Shown: positions 32,458 through 42,312, counted from the first letter of the stretch. The stretch: DNA of 64,000 nt from Parasphingopyxis sp. CP4 (GCF_013378055.1 NZ_CP051130.1:2544001-2608000); one strand, 5' to 3'. Notes: generated from the sequence alone by a model not told the origin. Numbers and translations are program-made.

Positions 32458-34583
32458 TTGGTCGGCGCGTAGTTCGTCCGGCCGATCTCGCTGATCCGTC
32501 CATTTTCCATCCGGCCCTCGACCAGCTCATATCCAAGCAGGGCGAAGGTGCGGGTGCGCAGGAAGATCGGGCGGGCATTGCCATACCAATCGACGCAGGA
32601 GGCGCGGCAACCGTCATCGACGGCACCGGTAACCTCGGCGCGGAGCTCGCCGGCTTGCGAGAATTGGCCATCGTCCCGGCGCAGGAACAGCATCGAGACG
32701 GCGCTACCGAACAGCCGCCGATATTCCGGCTCCACCTGGCGTGCGACGGGCAATCCGAGCGTGCCGGAAGCGCCATCCGCCGATCCTGGATCGGGCCGGT
32801 AGAAATAGGCATGGCTGCGCGATTCACCCTGGCCCGTTGCCGGCATGAAATAGGCATCTCCAAGCGCTGGCAATCCACCGCCCAGTTCGATCGCACTGAA
32901 GCCTAGCCGGTTCTCAAGATCGCTGCCGACAATCACGGCATCTGCGCCCATTACTTCGAGCCGCTCAATGCTATGGCCCATGCTAAGACGGGCTATCGCG
33001 CCGCCATTGAGCGGTACGGCAAATGCGGTCGGTTCGCTGCTATAGCTGGGCGGACTCTGCCAAGTGTAGCTGCGGCCATGGCCGTAAATCAGGTGATTGC
33101 CGACAAACCGGTTCTCGAGTTGCGGCATGGCCTCATTGCGCTCCAGGTGCCGGTAATAGCGTTGGCGAACCTCGGTAGTGCCATCGCCAAATTCGGAAAG
33201 CGGCACGCGAATCAGGCTGATCGTGCCTCGCGGCGCTTCGGGTTCCCACATGGCATTATCGCCAGAAGCGGCGCGGACGAGGATGTTGAGCATGCCGTCA
33301 TTTGGATCTTCGCGGAAGGAGAATTGGTCGATCGGCGCGCCGCGCGCACCAATTGCGGACGGCGCCCCGCCCGATAATGGCATCCGATACACCGTCGAAT
33401 AGCGCGGGTTGTTCGATGGCCGGGTAAAGTCGCCATTGCTGACCCACAGATAGACCGCATCTCCCGAAACATAGAATTCACGTGAACTGCCCGCGATCAC
33501 ACCAGTTGCGGAACAATCGAAATCGGGCGAACTGACATCGCAGGTCGTAACGCTATGGAGCGTCGATATCGCCTCGCTGGCATTGCGGCGAATGTCGCGC
33601 GTCACATAGATCTGGCGCGGTGATGCAACGCGCTGAAACACGCGGTTTTGAGGATTGCCGTCCCAGCGTTTGACGCCCGGTAGCGCGTCCATCGGGTCTT
33701 CGCCGCGAAACAGGTTGAGCGGCGAGTAGAAGATCAGCTGGTTACCGATCAGGCGCGAGGCATAATTGTCAGCGGAGTAATAATCATTGGAGCGCAGATG
33801 ATGGGCGTCCTCGAACGTCAGCTGGCCATCGTCGGACAATAGAAAGCGATTCACCTCGGTTCCGCCGCGACCATAGCTATAGCCGATCACGATCACCCGG
33901 TTCCCGGCTATCAGCATTTCATCATACCAGGATGCGCTGCCATCGGTGTCGGGCGGAAATGCGTCGATCATGTCGACCGGCCGCATATTCCCGTCGGCAA
34001 TCGATACGGTGAACAGCCGTCCGCGGCGCAGGATGACAAGGATATCGCCGCGAATTTTGACGATCCCGCCTTCATCGACACCGGCTGTCTGATTGTTGGT
34101 AATGCTCTCTTCGGCAACACTATCAGCCATCGCTGGTGCGGGCGGCGGTGGCGAAGGTGGCGGAGGTGGAGGAGGCGGCATTGGAAGCCACTCAGGCATC
34201 GCAGGCAGGGGCGGTGGCGGCGGCAGGCCGGCTGCTGCACGGCGCTCCGATTCAGCCTGCCAAGCGGCTTCCGCCACTTCACGTTCCTGTAATTCTTGCT
34301 CACGCGCTTCCATGTACCGCTCATACTGCTCGAGATATTCGCGTCGACGTTCGGCTTCGGCTTCCGCGCGTTCTCGCTGTACCCGCATCCGTTCTTCTCG
34401 AATGTCGCGCATCGCGCCAAGATAGCTGGCGAGATCGGCTTCGCTGTCAAAGGATTCAAGCGTCGATCCCTGGAAACCATGGGCCGGGCCCGGCACTGCA
34501 AGGATGAGCAACACGAGGAGTAAGAGCGTGACGGGCAGCCCGCTGATGGTGATCGGATTGCGTGCGACGCGTGTGAATGGCAT
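32445..34583 (-). CDS. Exported beta-propeller domain protein
   Basis: A 712-residue protein. A signal peptide or anchor (GLPVTLLLLVLLILAVPGPAHG) is followed by a charged coiled coil (residues about 55-120, rich in RERAEAEAERRREYLEQYER), a poly-proline hinge (about 125-160) and a large beta-propeller domain starting ESITNNQTAGVDEGGIVKIRGDILVILRRGRLFTV, the hallmark of the bacterial Beta_propel family (C-terminal propeller proteins). Its four cysteines pair locally (TTCDVSSPDFDCSA, DGCRASCVDW). The extended coil plus Pro-rich hinge suggests a rod holding the propeller away from the membrane, but the function is unknown. The stop lies in a 14-bp tandem repeat. Confidence 0.85.
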   Translation of the reverse strand: MPFTRVARNPITISGLPVTLLLLVLLILAVPGPAHGFQGSTLESFDSEADLASYLGAMRDIREERMRVQRERAEAEAERRREYLEQYERYMEAREQELQEREVAEAAWQAESERRAAAGLPPPPPLPAMPEWLPMPPPPPPPPSPPPPAPAMADSVAEESITNNQTAGVDEGGIVKIRGDILVILRRGRLFTVSIADGNMRPVDMIDAFPPDTDGSASWYDEMLIAGNRVIVIGYSYGRGGTEVNRFLLSDDGQLTFEDAHHLRSNDYYSADNYASRLIGNQLIFYSPLNLFRGEDPMDALPGVKRWDGNPQNRVFQRVASPRQIYVTRDIRRNASEAISTLHSVTTCDVSSPDFDCSATGVIAGSSREFYVSGDAVYLWVSNGDFTRPSNNPRYSTVYRMPLSGGAPSAIGARGAPIDQFSFREDPNDGMLNILVRAASGDNAMWEPEAPRGTISLIRVPLSEFGDGTTEVRQRYYRHLERNEAMPQLENRFVGNHLIYGHGRSYTWQSPPSYSSEPTAFAVPLNGGAIARLSMGHSIERLEVMGADAVIVGSDLENRLGFSAIELGGGLPALGDAYFMPATGQGESRSHAYFYRPDPGSADGASGTLGLPVARQVEPEYRRLFGSAVSMLFLRRDDGQFSQAGELRAEVTGAVDDGCRASCVDWYGNARPIFLRTRTFALLGYELVEGRMENGRISEIGRTNYAPTNPID

Positions 34584-34698
34584 GAAATGTCCCCCTGGAT
34601 GTGATTATGACGCTCTGCGCGCGCAAAGGTCAATCGCATCGAAAGTCATGCAACCCATTGGGGTGGTGGCGCATAATGTGTTGCGCTAGGCTGAACGC

Positions 34699-35343
34699 AT
34701 GCCACGCCTATCCCAAGTGCCCCGCGACGATGCAGACGATTATGTCCGCGCCCTCTACACCGCCCTGTTCGGCGATCGCGATCCGGTCGCAGACCCCGGT
34801 ACAGCCACCGGAACGCCCGGCAATTGGTGGACGGTTTTCGCGCTCGTTCCGGATGCCTTCAAACATACGACCGAAGGCTTTGGCTTTTATCGCTCGGACA
34901 ATCGCAAGCTCGATCCGGTCTTGCGCGAACTCGGCCAGACACGGGCCGGCTATGCGGTCGGATCGCGGTTCGTATATTCGCAGCATATGAAGGCTGCGCG
35001 CTTTGCTGGGCTGACTGATGCGCAGGCCGAAGCGATTGCCCATTGGCCGGTCGCCGATTGTTTCGACGAGGTGCAGCGTGCGGTGCTCGCCTATACCGAT
35101 TGTCTTGTGCTCGAAAAGGGCCGGGTCCCGGATGGGGTGTTCGCGACGCTGAAAAAGCATCTGTCCGAACAAGAGATTCTGGAGCTCACCTACATCACCG
35201 CCACCTATATGATGCACGCTGTGATGAGCCGCGCCTTGCGGCTTGAATATGATGATGTCGATGAACCGATCACCGAAGTGCCCGCACCCGAAGGCGCGAC
35301 GGCGGACGTGATGGGCATGGTCGATAACCGGAAGAAGGATTAG
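34699..35343 (+). CDS. Carboxymuconolactone decarboxylase (CMD/AhpD-like) family protein
   Basis: A 214-residue helical protein. The CMD core is seen in ELGQTRAGYAVGSRFVYSQHMKAARFAGLTDAQAEAIAHW and FDEVQRAVLAYTDCLVLEKGRVPD, followed by LSEQEILELTYITATYMMHAVMSRAL. The CxxC of peroxidase-type AhpD is absent, so it is more likely a decarboxylase-like or ligand-handling member. A VOC gene follows after only 4 bp, so they form one operon, facing a TetR gene. Confidence 0.87.
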   Translation: MPRLSQVPRDDADDYVRALYTALFGDRDPVADPGTATGTPGNWWTVFALVPDAFKHTTEGFGFYRSDNRKLDPVLRELGQTRAGYAVGSRFVYSQHMKAARFAGLTDAQAEAIAHWPVADCFDEVQRAVLAYTDCLVLEKGRVPDGVFATLKKHLSEQEILELTYITATYMMHAVMSRALRLEYDDVDEPITEVPAPEGATADVMGMVDNRKKD

Positions 35344-35347
35344 CGCC

Positions 35348-35887
35348 ATGGCCTATCACCATCTTGCCCTTGCCGCGAAAGACATGAAGGCGATTCATGA
35401 ATTTTATGAAGGTGTTATGGGATTTGAACTGGTGAAGGTTGAGATCGCGCCTGTCATGGGTGGCGGCTGGGGCAAGCATTTCTTCTACCGTATGGATGGC
35501 GATGACAGCCGCTTTATCGCCTTTTGGGAATTGCATGACGTACCGGGTCAGGACGAGCAGCTGCATGATCTGAACGCGGCGGCAAAGATGCCGCAGGGCA
35601 CCAACCATTACAGCTTTTCGGTCGATACGCGCGAAGAGCTGGATGACTGGCGCGGGCGCTGGAACGATGCCGGTCTCGACGTGCTCGAGATCGATCACAA
35701 TTGGTGCCGCTCGGTCTATACGCGTGACCCCAATGGCAACATGGTCGAATTTTGTCTGACCACCGGTAGCTTCACCGAAGCCGATCGCGATCGGGCGCTG
35801 GCCGCGCTCGATGAGAGCGAGATGCACGCCAGTCCGCCGCCCGGTTCGATGAAGAACTGGCCGGCAAAGGCTGAAGCAGCGGAATAA
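35348..35887 (+). CDS. VOC-family (glyoxalase/dioxygenase fold) protein
   Basis: A 179-residue protein of the vicinal oxygen chelate superfamily: AYHHLALAAKDMKAIHEFYEGVMGFELV at the start with the first metal-type His, FIAFWELHD in the middle, TNHYSFSVDTREELDDW opening the second module with another His, and SVYTRDPNGNMVEFCL with the Glu ligand. Members are extradiol dioxygenases or glyoxalase-type enzymes using Fe or Mn. It follows the CMD gene closely; together they may degrade an aromatic or lactone substrate, with the convergent TetR gene as likely regulator. Confidence 0.88.
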   Translation: MAYHHLALAAKDMKAIHEFYEGVMGFELVKVEIAPVMGGGWGKHFFYRMDGDDSRFIAFWELHDVPGQDEQLHDLNAAAKMPQGTNHYSFSVDTREELDDWRGRWNDAGLDVLEIDHNWCRSVYTRDPNGNMVEFCLTTGSFTEADRDRALAALDESEMHASPPPGSMKNWPAKAEAAE

Positions 35888-35890
35888 GTC

Positions 35891-36532
35891 CTAAGACGCC
35901 AACTTGAGCGGGGTGCCGCTGCTTGTCGGGGCCTCGGCGCATTTGGCATTGAGCCCGTTGAACAGCGTGTTGATGGCGATCCTCAGATTTTCCATATTCG
36001 CGCTGTCATAACGCGGGATCAGGCTGGGATCGCAATAGGGCGCGAGCATCGTGTTCACCGGAGACATCAGCCCGTCGATCGTCATGCCGGCAAATTCGCC
36101 ATCGGAGATCGCCTCGGCAAGGATCGTCGCCATATAATGGTCGGCGAGATCGACATAGCTCATCACCACATCCTTATGCTCTTCACCAAGCGCCATACAG
36201 GCCAGGAAATAGTCCTGGTCCTCCTCGTAGCGCCGGCGCTTTTCGGCAAAGCGTCGCGCGAAAAACTGGTAAAGCTTTTCCCGGGGTGGAAGATCGCTCT
36301 CCACCACCTCTTCCATCATATCGTTAAGCGGCTGGAACCAGCGCTCGATCGAGGCTTCGAACAGCGCCTCCTTGTTCGGGAAGAAGCGATAGACATTCGA
36401 TTGCGACATACCGCAGGCATTGGCGATTTCCGTGATTGTCGGCGTCACCGGACCGCGCTCACGGATCAATTGTTCTGCGGTTTCGAGCAGCTGCTCGGTG
36501 ATCGCTTCATGATCGGATTGCGGGCGGGCCAT
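35891..36532 (-). CDS. TetR-family transcriptional regulator
   Basis: A 213-residue regulator. The N-terminal helix-turn-helix is complete: AEQLIRERGPVTPTITEIANACGMSQSNVYRFFPNKEALFEASI. The C-terminal ligand domain is typical and not identifiable to a ligand class. AAGGAG is seven bases before the ATG. It converges on the CMD-VOC operon and diverges from the DUF389 gene; an imperfect TGATA / TATCA dyad at 36579-36600 in the intergenic gap may be its operator. Confidence 0.92.
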   Translation of the reverse strand: MARPQSDHEAITEQLLETAEQLIRERGPVTPTITEIANACGMSQSNVYRFFPNKEALFEASIERWFQPLNDMMEEVVESDLPPREKLYQFFARRFAEKRRRYEEDQDYFLACMALGEEHKDVVMSYVDLADHYMATILAEAISDGEFAGMTIDGLMSPVNTMLAPYCDPSLIPRYDSANMENLRIAINTLFNGLNAKCAEAPTSSGTPLKLAS

Positions 36533-36578
36533 GATAATCTCCTTGGCGCAGCTGTATCAGTCTAACATGACGGTTTTA

Positions 36579-36600
36579 TGATAAAGAATATATAGTATCA
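36579..36600. promoter_or_regulatory. Possible TetR operator
   Basis: TGATA and TATCA are separated by 12 bases in an AT-rich patch between the TetR gene and the DUF389 gene; a further TTATCA follows directly. Placement is right for autoregulation but the dyad is short. Confidence 0.3.
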
Positions 36601-36675
36601 ATTATCAATCCGCGCAAGATGGAATTGTCGCAACTGTCTGGTGCGCCTATGCATATCCCAGCTTGGGGAGGCGGC

Positions 36676-38202
36676 ATGGCAAGCGAACAGAATAGCGATA
36701 CCGGGTTCAGCAATCCGATCACCGGATCACTGGCTTTGCTGCGGCGCTGGTGGCGGATGGTGTGCCGGGAGATTGACCAGGTCGCCGTGATCGAAAAAGT
36801 ACGCGGCGAATCCGGCTGGACCCCGCGTTATGTTTTCATGACCTGCATGTCGGCGGGCATCGCCATTCTCGGCATGCTGCTTTCCTCGCCAGCGGTGGTG
36901 ATTGGCGCGATGCTCTTGTCACCGCTAATGGGGCCGATCCTCGGCATCGGTTTTGCCTTGGCTGTTGGCGATTATCGCTGGTTGAGGGATGCCGGCCGCG
37001 CCCTGGCCTTGGGCACATTGGTCGCGGTCCTGTTCTGCGCGCTGATCGTCTCCATGTCGCCCTTGCAGACGATCACGTCGGAAATTGCAGCGCGGACGCG
37101 GCCGAACCTGTTCGATCTTGGCGTGGCATTATTCTCCGCCCTGGCCGGTGCCTATGCGATGATCCGCGGGCGCGACGGTACAATTGTCGGTGTGGCAATC
37201 GCGACTGCCTTGATGCCGCCGCTCGCCGCGATCGGCTTTGGCCTGGCAACGTTCAACTGGGCCGTTTTCGGCGGCGCACTGTTCCTCTTTTTCACCAACC
37301 TCACAACTATCGCGCTCACCGCCGCGATCATGGCGCGGATTTATGGCTTCAGCAGCTATCTGACGACCAAGCAGACGGCGGCGCAATCCGTGGTGATCGT
37401 GATCGTCTTTATCGCGCTGGCGATCCCCCTCGGCTTTTCGCTGCGCCAGATTTCCTGGGAAGCCAATGCCACGCGCCAGGCCCAGGCCCTGGTGAGCGAT
37501 GAGTTCGGTCAGGAAGCGCGAATCTCCCAGCTCGATTTCGACTTCGACGCGGAGCCCATCCGTATCACCGCATCGGTGCTCACGCCGGAGATTGTCGGCG
37601 GCGCTGAAGAGCGTGCGCAGCGCACCTTGGAACGCCAGCTGGGCCGGCCGGTATCGGTCGATCTACGTCAGTTCCAGGTCGATACTGAGGATACCACTGA
37701 CAGCGCCGAACTCGCTCTCGCCCGGATGCAGGCGCAAGAAAGTGCAACCCAGGAGGAAATCGCCGATCTCAGCGACCGACTTGCACTGATTGCGGGCACG
37801 ACCGCGGATGAGGTGACGGTCGATCGTACCGCCCGGCGCGCGATTGTTCGGGTCCGGGCGCTACCGGGGGCTGAGCTCGAAACCTATTACGCGCTCGAAC
37901 GCCGCGCCAATGAACGGGCCGAGGACTGGGACGTGCAGGTGATCCCGCCGGCGGAAGATTTGCCGGTGGTCAGCCTGACGGATGGCGCAATCGATAGTGC
38001 AGGAGAAACCGCGCTTGCATTGGCCATCTGGGCCGGACAGCGATTGTCCGTTCCGGTGGGCGTAACGGGCGTCGATGGAGAAGCCGAAGCGGTGATCGCG
38101 CGATTGACGGCTGCCGGAATAGATGCGCGTCGTGTCCCGGGAACCGAAGCGGGTGTGGTGACGCTGCGCTGGCTCGCTCCCGATGGCCGCGATACGCAAT
38201 AG
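36676..38202 (+). CDS. DUF389 (TIGR00341-type) membrane protein
   Basis: A 508-residue protein from the ATG at 36676 with GGGGAGG before it. Six hydrophobic helices occupy residues about 55-265, with the family signatures MLLSSPAVVIGAMLLSPLMGPILGIGFALAVGD, GDGTIVGVAIATALMPPLAAIGFGLA (opening RGRDGT) and NLTTIALTAAIMARIYGF. A C-terminal cytoplasmic or periplasmic domain of about 220 residues follows, with an alternating beta-alpha pattern (RAIVRVRALPGAELETYYAL). Function is unknown although the family is widespread in marine bacteria. Confidence 0.9.
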   Translation: MASEQNSDTGFSNPITGSLALLRRWWRMVCREIDQVAVIEKVRGESGWTPRYVFMTCMSAGIAILGMLLSSPAVVIGAMLLSPLMGPILGIGFALAVGDYRWLRDAGRALALGTLVAVLFCALIVSMSPLQTITSEIAARTRPNLFDLGVALFSALAGAYAMIRGRDGTIVGVAIATALMPPLAAIGFGLATFNWAVFGGALFLFFTNLTTIALTAAIMARIYGFSSYLTTKQTAAQSVVIVIVFIALAIPLGFSLRQISWEANATRQAQALVSDEFGQEARISQLDFDFDAEPIRITASVLTPEIVGGAEERAQRTLERQLGRPVSVDLRQFQVDTEDTTDSAELALARMQAQESATQEEIADLSDRLALIAGTTADEVTVDRTARRAIVRVRALPGAELETYYALERRANERAEDWDVQVIPPAEDLPVVSLTDGAIDSAGETALALAIWAGQRLSVPVGVTGVDGEAEAVIARLTAAGIDARRVPGTEAGVVTLRWLAPDGRDTQ

Positions 38203-38211
38203 CGCGCAGGC

Positions 38212-38934
38212 TTAGGCCGGCGCGATCGCTGCCGCCAGCCAATCGGGCACAGCAATCCCGTCCAGATCCTCGACCCGACGATGTTCGACGCCCAGGCCGA
38301 GATCAGGGTATGCGCAGCGCTGGCGTTTTTCGTCGGCCTGATCGAGCGGCACCACGACTATCCGCCGGTTCACCTTGTTCCGATAATGCATGCGGGCGGT
38401 ATTCTCCTGCCCCACATAACAGCCCTTTTCGAAATCGACGCCGTTCAGCTCCTCCGCATTACATTCAAGCCAAAGCGTCTTGTCGCTGCCGAGCTCGGCG
38501 ACCCCCTCGGCCACGCCAAGGGACAGGCGATGCGCGTGCCAGCCAGCCGCCGGCTCGCTTGCTGGCCCTAACCAGCGATGGCCCAGTGCATCCAGCCGGG
38601 GATCTGACGGGTGGTCGGACTTGTCGATCAACCAATGAACAGCCAGCTCTGGATCCCGCTCAATCACGATCGCGCGGCGCAATCGGTATAGAGATAGCCG
38701 TTTGACCAGATCGTCTGCGGCTGCGGCTTCGCAATCGACTAAAATATCGGCGCCATCGGCCCAAAGGATAAAGTCAAACAGCAGCTTGCCCTGGGCGGTT
38801 AGCAGTGCCGACCATTGCGGTTGGTCCGCTTCTACCCGGTCCACATTCTGGGTAACTATCCCTTGCAGGAAATCGCGGACATCGTCGCCCGAGAGACGGA
38901 TCAGGGCGCGGTCGGCAAGCATCGTGTTGGCCAT
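38212..38934 (-). CDS. ygfZ: YgfZ/GcvT-like folate-binding protein
   Basis: A 240-residue YgfZ homologue, a folate-binding protein related to the glycine-cleavage T-protein that supports Fe-S cluster assembly or repair. The diagnostic KGCYVGQEN motif is in VDFEKGCYVGQENTARMHYR; upstream are LSGDDVRDFLQGIVTQNVD and WSALLTAQGKLLFDFILW. The ATG at 38934 (MANTML) is preferred over a TTG three codons earlier. The divergent pyrC start is 40 bp away, so promoters must overlap. Confidence 0.93.
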   Translation of the reverse strand: MANTMLADRALIRLSGDDVRDFLQGIVTQNVDRVEADQPQWSALLTAQGKLLFDFILWADGADILVDCEAAAADDLVKRLSLYRLRRAIVIERDPELAVHWLIDKSDHPSDPRLDALGHRWLGPASEPAAGWHAHRLSLGVAEGVAELGSDKTLWLECNAEELNGVDFEKGCYVGQENTARMHYRNKVNRRIVVVPLDQADEKRQRCAYPDLGLGVEHRRVEDLDGIAVPDWLAAAIAPA

Positions 38935-38974
38935 AGGCTTCAATTAGGTGGCCGACCGTGCAAAGGGAAGGCGC

Positions 38975-40009
38975 ATGAGCGATATTCTGACGATCCGGCG
39001 GCCCGATGACTGGCACGTGCATCTGCGCGATGGGCCAATGCTCGATGCCGTGGCGGTCTATACGGCTCGCCAATTCGCGCGTGCGATCATCATGCCCAAT
39101 CTCATCCCGCCGGTGACAACCAGTGCGGCAGCGAGTGCGTATCGCGATCGGATCATGGCTGCGCTGCCAGAAGATAGCGATTTTACGCCGCTGATGACGG
39201 CCTATCTCACCGATACAATTGATGCAGATGATCTCGCGTCAGGCCATGACGAGGGTATCTTCACCGCCGCCAAACTCTATCCGGCTGGCGCGACGACCAA
39301 TTCGGATAGCGGCGTCACCGATGTTGCCAATATTCACGGCGTTCTCGCGCGGATGGAAGCAATCGGCATGCCGCTCCTGATCCATGGTGAGGTGACGGAC
39401 AATGAGGTCGATATCTTCGATCGCGAGGCGGTATTCATCGAGCAGATTCTTGAACCGCTCACCCGCGATTTTCCCGCGCTGAAGATCGTCTTTGAACATA
39501 TCACCACCGCTGATGCCGTGGAATTTGTGAAGGCTGCCGGAGCCAACATCGCCGCCACCATCACTCCGCATCATTGTGTAATCAACCGCAATGCAATCTT
39601 CGAAGGCGGTGTTCGCCCGCATGCCTATTGCCTGCCGGTCGCCAAACGTGAGCAGCATCGGTTGGCGGTGCGCGCGGCGGCAGTATCCGGATCGCCCAAA
39701 TTTTTCCTCGGCACCGATACCGCGCCCCATGCGCGCGGTGACAAGGAATCATCCTGCGGTTGTGCGGGAATCTTCAACGCGCCCTATGCGCTGGAAAGCT
39801 ATGCGGCGATATTTGACGCCGAAGGCGCGCTGGACAATTTCGAAGGCTTTGCTTCGGAACATGGCCCGCGCTTTTACGGCCTGCCGCTCAATGAGGGCAG
39901 CATAACATTGCGCCGCGCTGCGCTGGAAATTCCGGATATCATGCCAATCGAGGGAACAGAGCTAGTGCCATTCCAGGCCGGCGAAACGCTGGGCTGGACG
40001 CTCGACTAA
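38975..40009 (+). CDS. pyrC: Dihydroorotase, class II
   Basis: A 344-residue zinc enzyme that closes carbamoyl-aspartate to dihydroorotate in pyrimidine synthesis. The metal site is visible: [15 protein letters not shown] (two His), [17 protein letters not shown] (the carboxylated Lys), and downstream [17 protein letters not shown] and [15 protein letters not shown] (catalytic Asp). Length equals E. coli PyrC (348). The ATG at 38975 follows AAAGGGAAGG; upstream in-frame codons overlap the ygfZ leader. Confidence 0.97.
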   Translation: MSDILTIRRPDDWHVHLRDGPMLDAVAVYTARQFARAIIMPNLIPPVTTSAAASAYRDRIMAALPEDSDFTPLMTAYLTDTIDADDLASGHDEGIFTAAKLYPAGATTNSDSGVTDVANIHGVLARMEAIGMPLLIHGEVTDNEVDIFDREAVFIEQILEPLTRDFPALKIVFEHITTADAVEFVKAAGANIAATITPHHCVINRNAIFEGGVRPHAYCLPVAKREQHRLAVRAAAVSGSPKFFLGTDTAPHARGDKESSCGCAGIFNAPYALESYAAIFDAEGALDNFEGFASEHGPRFYGLPLNEGSITLRRAALEIPDIMPIEGTELVPFQAGETLGWTLD

Positions 40010-40013
40010 GCGG

Positions 40014-40922
40014 TCAGGCTGTCGCTCGCGCCGCACGACGATTGCTACGCGCCATCCGCAGATTATCGATCGTGAACAGCGCTAGCCCCGCCCAGATGAA
40101 GAGGAAGCACGCAATCTGCCCGCTATTGAGCGGCTCTTTGAAGATGAACGCGCCGATCAAGAACACCATCGACGGCGCAATATATTGAATGAAACCGAGC
40201 GTTGTCAGCGTCAGCCGCTTTGCGGCCGCCGCGAACAGCATCAGCGGTATCGATGTGACAACCGCAGCCAGGATCAGCAGGATATCGGTATTGGTATCCG
40301 TGCCAAACATCAGCCCACCGGCTGCGCCGAGCCATGCCAAATAGGCGATGCACAGCGGCGTTAGGAGTGCGGTCTCAACTGCCAGTCCTTCAATTGCCCC
40401 GGCATCGGTGACTTTGCGGACATAGCCATAGAGCGCGAATGAGACCGCCAGTGTGGCGCTGACCCACAGCGTATCGAGCGCACTCCAGGCCAGGATTGCC
40501 ACGCCGATGGCTGCCAATCCGATTGCGATCATTGTGGCCGGGCGCAGCTTTTCTTTGAGGAACAGCGTGCCGAGCACGACATTGAGCAACGGATTGAGGA
40601 AATAGCCGAGGCTGGCCGCCAATATATGCTCGTTAATGACAGCCCAGATATAGACCAGCCAGTTCACGCCGATCAGTGTGGCCGACAGGGCCAGCGCGGC
40701 CAATGTGCGCGGGTTACGAAAGGTAGCACGCAGGCTGCCCAGCTTGCCGACAGCGAGCAGCAGGATCAGCAAGAAGCCGACCGACCAGACGATCCGATGG
40801 GCGACTGTCTCGAACGCGCCGACATGGTCGAGCAGTTTGAAATAGAGCGGAACCAACCCCCAAAGGAGGTACACGCCAATGCCAAAGGCATAGCCGGCCG
40901 GTGTGTTGCGAGGTTCGCTCAT
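40014..40922 (-). CDS. rarD: RarD-type EamA family transporter
   Basis: A 302-residue inner-membrane protein with ten hydrophobic helices in two EamA repeats. The RarD opening GYAFGIGVYLLWGLVPLYFKLLDHVGAFETVAHRIVWSV is distinctive, and the second repeat ends IQYIAPSMVFLIGAFIFKEPL. RarD proteins confer chloramphenicol sensitivity phenotypes in E. coli, but the physiological substrate is not established. AGGCGGAC lies before the ATG. The gene converges on pyrC with only 4 bp between the stops. Confidence 0.93.
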   Translation of the reverse strand: MSEPRNTPAGYAFGIGVYLLWGLVPLYFKLLDHVGAFETVAHRIVWSVGFLLILLLAVGKLGSLRATFRNPRTLAALALSATLIGVNWLVYIWAVINEHILAASLGYFLNPLLNVVLGTLFLKEKLRPATMIAIGLAAIGVAILAWSALDTLWVSATLAVSFALYGYVRKVTDAGAIEGLAVETALLTPLCIAYLAWLGAAGGLMFGTDTNTDILLILAAVVTSIPLMLFAAAAKRLTLTTLGFIQYIAPSMVFLIGAFIFKEPLNSGQIACFLFIWAGLALFTIDNLRMARSNRRAARATA

Positions 40923-41007
40923 GTCCGCCGCCTACGACGGTTCGTGCACCGAGGCTACTCGAAAATTGTTGGCAAAGAGAAAGCTGCGATTGGAGCCGCG
41001 CGACTGC

Positions 41008-41838
41008 CTAGAAAGGCAGCCAGCGGCGATTGCGGCTGAAATTCATATAGCCGATATTTGCGCCGAGCCTGAGGCCTGCACCCATGCGGATCGGGATCAG
41101 GACCTTGTCTCCCGACCGCAGATAGCTCGCGGTCAGGCCGCCGACGAGATAGGCATTGCCTTCGCCAGCCGGGAAGCGCCGGAAGAGCTCGTCCGTATCG
41201 AAGAGATTATAGACCAGTACAAAGGTCGAAGCGCCGTTTGCGCCGGCATCGAAGCCCACGGATGGACCGGTCCAATACACTGGCTGCTGCCCTTCAACGG
41301 CATGGAATAATGTGCCCGAGCCATAGCGCAGTCCGAATATGAAGGCGCCGCCCGCTTCACGTCCGACGATATAGCCATTGGGTTCGCCTTGTTCAGACAG
41401 GATATCCTGGATGATGCGCGCGAGGCCCTCTGCACCATCTCCGAATACGCCGCCAGCGGCCGCGATCAGATCGTCCTGCTGATAGGTGGTGCGGCCATCT
41501 TCGGCCGGTGTCGTCTGGTTGGCAACGACATCGGTATCGCCCGTTGTCGCCTCATTTTCGTAACCGGGCGTGTCGGGAATATAGTTGGGATCGGAATATA
41601 CCGTCGTGTCAGCCTCGGTCGCTGCGTCCGGATCGAAATCGAACTCGTCGCCATAGGCGATGGCGGGCGCGCCCTGATCCGTGGTTGAGCCGCCGCTCTG
41701 ATAGTCGCTTTCGTCATAGCCAGACGCTTCGAGTGCGGCGTCTGGGTCGACGGTGTCGATCTGTGCGGATGCCGGGGCGATGGCCATCCCGAACGCCCCT
41801 AAGGCTGCGGCGATGGAAAAAATCTTCGTCTTCAACAT
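41008..41838 (-). CDS. Exported DUF1134 family protein
   Basis: A 276-residue protein with a signal peptide (MLKTKIFSIAAALGAFGMAIAPASAQ), an acidic disordered linker (residues about 27-120 rich in Asp, Thr, Gly) and a C-terminal DUF1134 domain: GVFGDGAEGLARIIQDILSEQGEPNGYIVGREAGGAFIFGLRYGSGTLFHAVEGQQPVYWTGPSVGFDAGANGASTFVLVYNL. This small-ligand, beta-rich domain is common in alphaproteobacteria and of unknown role. GGGGGAG precedes the ATG. The stop is 85 bp from the rarD start. Confidence 0.9.
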   Translation of the reverse strand: MLKTKIFSIAAALGAFGMAIAPASAQIDTVDPDAALEASGYDESDYQSGGSTTDQGAPAIAYGDEFDFDPDAATEADTTVYSDPNYIPDTPGYENEATTGDTDVVANQTTPAEDGRTTYQQDDLIAAAGGVFGDGAEGLARIIQDILSEQGEPNGYIVGREAGGAFIFGLRYGSGTLFHAVEGQQPVYWTGPSVGFDAGANGASTFVLVYNLFDTDELFRRFPAGEGNAYLVGGLTASYLRSGDKVLIPIRMGAGLRLGANIGYMNFSRNRRWLPF

Positions 41839-42045
41839 AGTAACTCCCCCGACAGAATTCGGCGCCCGAGAAATACGTCGCGCAGCGACTCCCGCGCAAT
41901 CGAGCGTGGGACGAGTTGAGTCGATATTAGGCTGAAACGAGTCGATCCTGTGGATTTTCCGCTATTTGGAGCGGAATTGCAGGCGATGCGACTTGTTGTT
42001 GATCGGGCTGGCCTGCGTCGCTATACGCGCCTTTCGGCTCGGTCA

Positions 42046-42138
42046 GGACACGTGGGTGAGTGGCTGAAACCACCGGTTTGCTAAACCGGCATACGGAGAT
42101 TATCCGTATCGAGGGTTCGAATCCCTCCGTGTCCGCCA
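42046..42138 (+). tRNA. tRNA-Ser (GCU anticodon)
   Basis: A 93-nt class II tRNA with encoded CCA. The acceptor arms GGACACG (42046) and CGTGTCC pair, followed by discriminator G and CCA (42136-42138). The anticodon arm CCGGT-TTGCTAA-ACCGG gives GCU, which reads AGC/AGU serine codons. The long variable arm typical of serine tRNA is seen in CATACGGAGATTATCCGTAT, and the T loop as GGGTTCGAATCCC. No attachment-site duplication of its 3' end was found nearby. Confidence 0.97.
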
Positions 42139-42174
42139 GCTGAATTCACATATATTCATAACTATGCGGTGCCC

Positions 42175-42312
42175 ATGCTGCGCGCACCGGACAGTGATGC
42201 GCGTATCATCGCGATTATCGAGCCCAGCCATGCCGAAGGCCCGCGCCCGATATCAATCGGCCCGGACACAATCGAAATGTGCAGCGCCACACGCTTAGAT
42301 CGAGCGATCTAG
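42175..42312 (+). CDS. Short ORF after the tRNA, doubtful
   Basis: In the 295-bp gap after the tRNA a 45-residue frame from ATG 42175 has regular codon use (MLRAPDSDARIIAIIEPSH...) but no clear ribosome site and no known relative. It may be a gene fragment. It ends in an AGATCG-AG-CGATCT dyad. Apart from it nothing is seen between the tRNA and sqdB. Confidence 0.25.
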   Translation: MLRAPDSDARIIAIIEPSHAEGPRPISIGPDTIEMCSATRLDRAI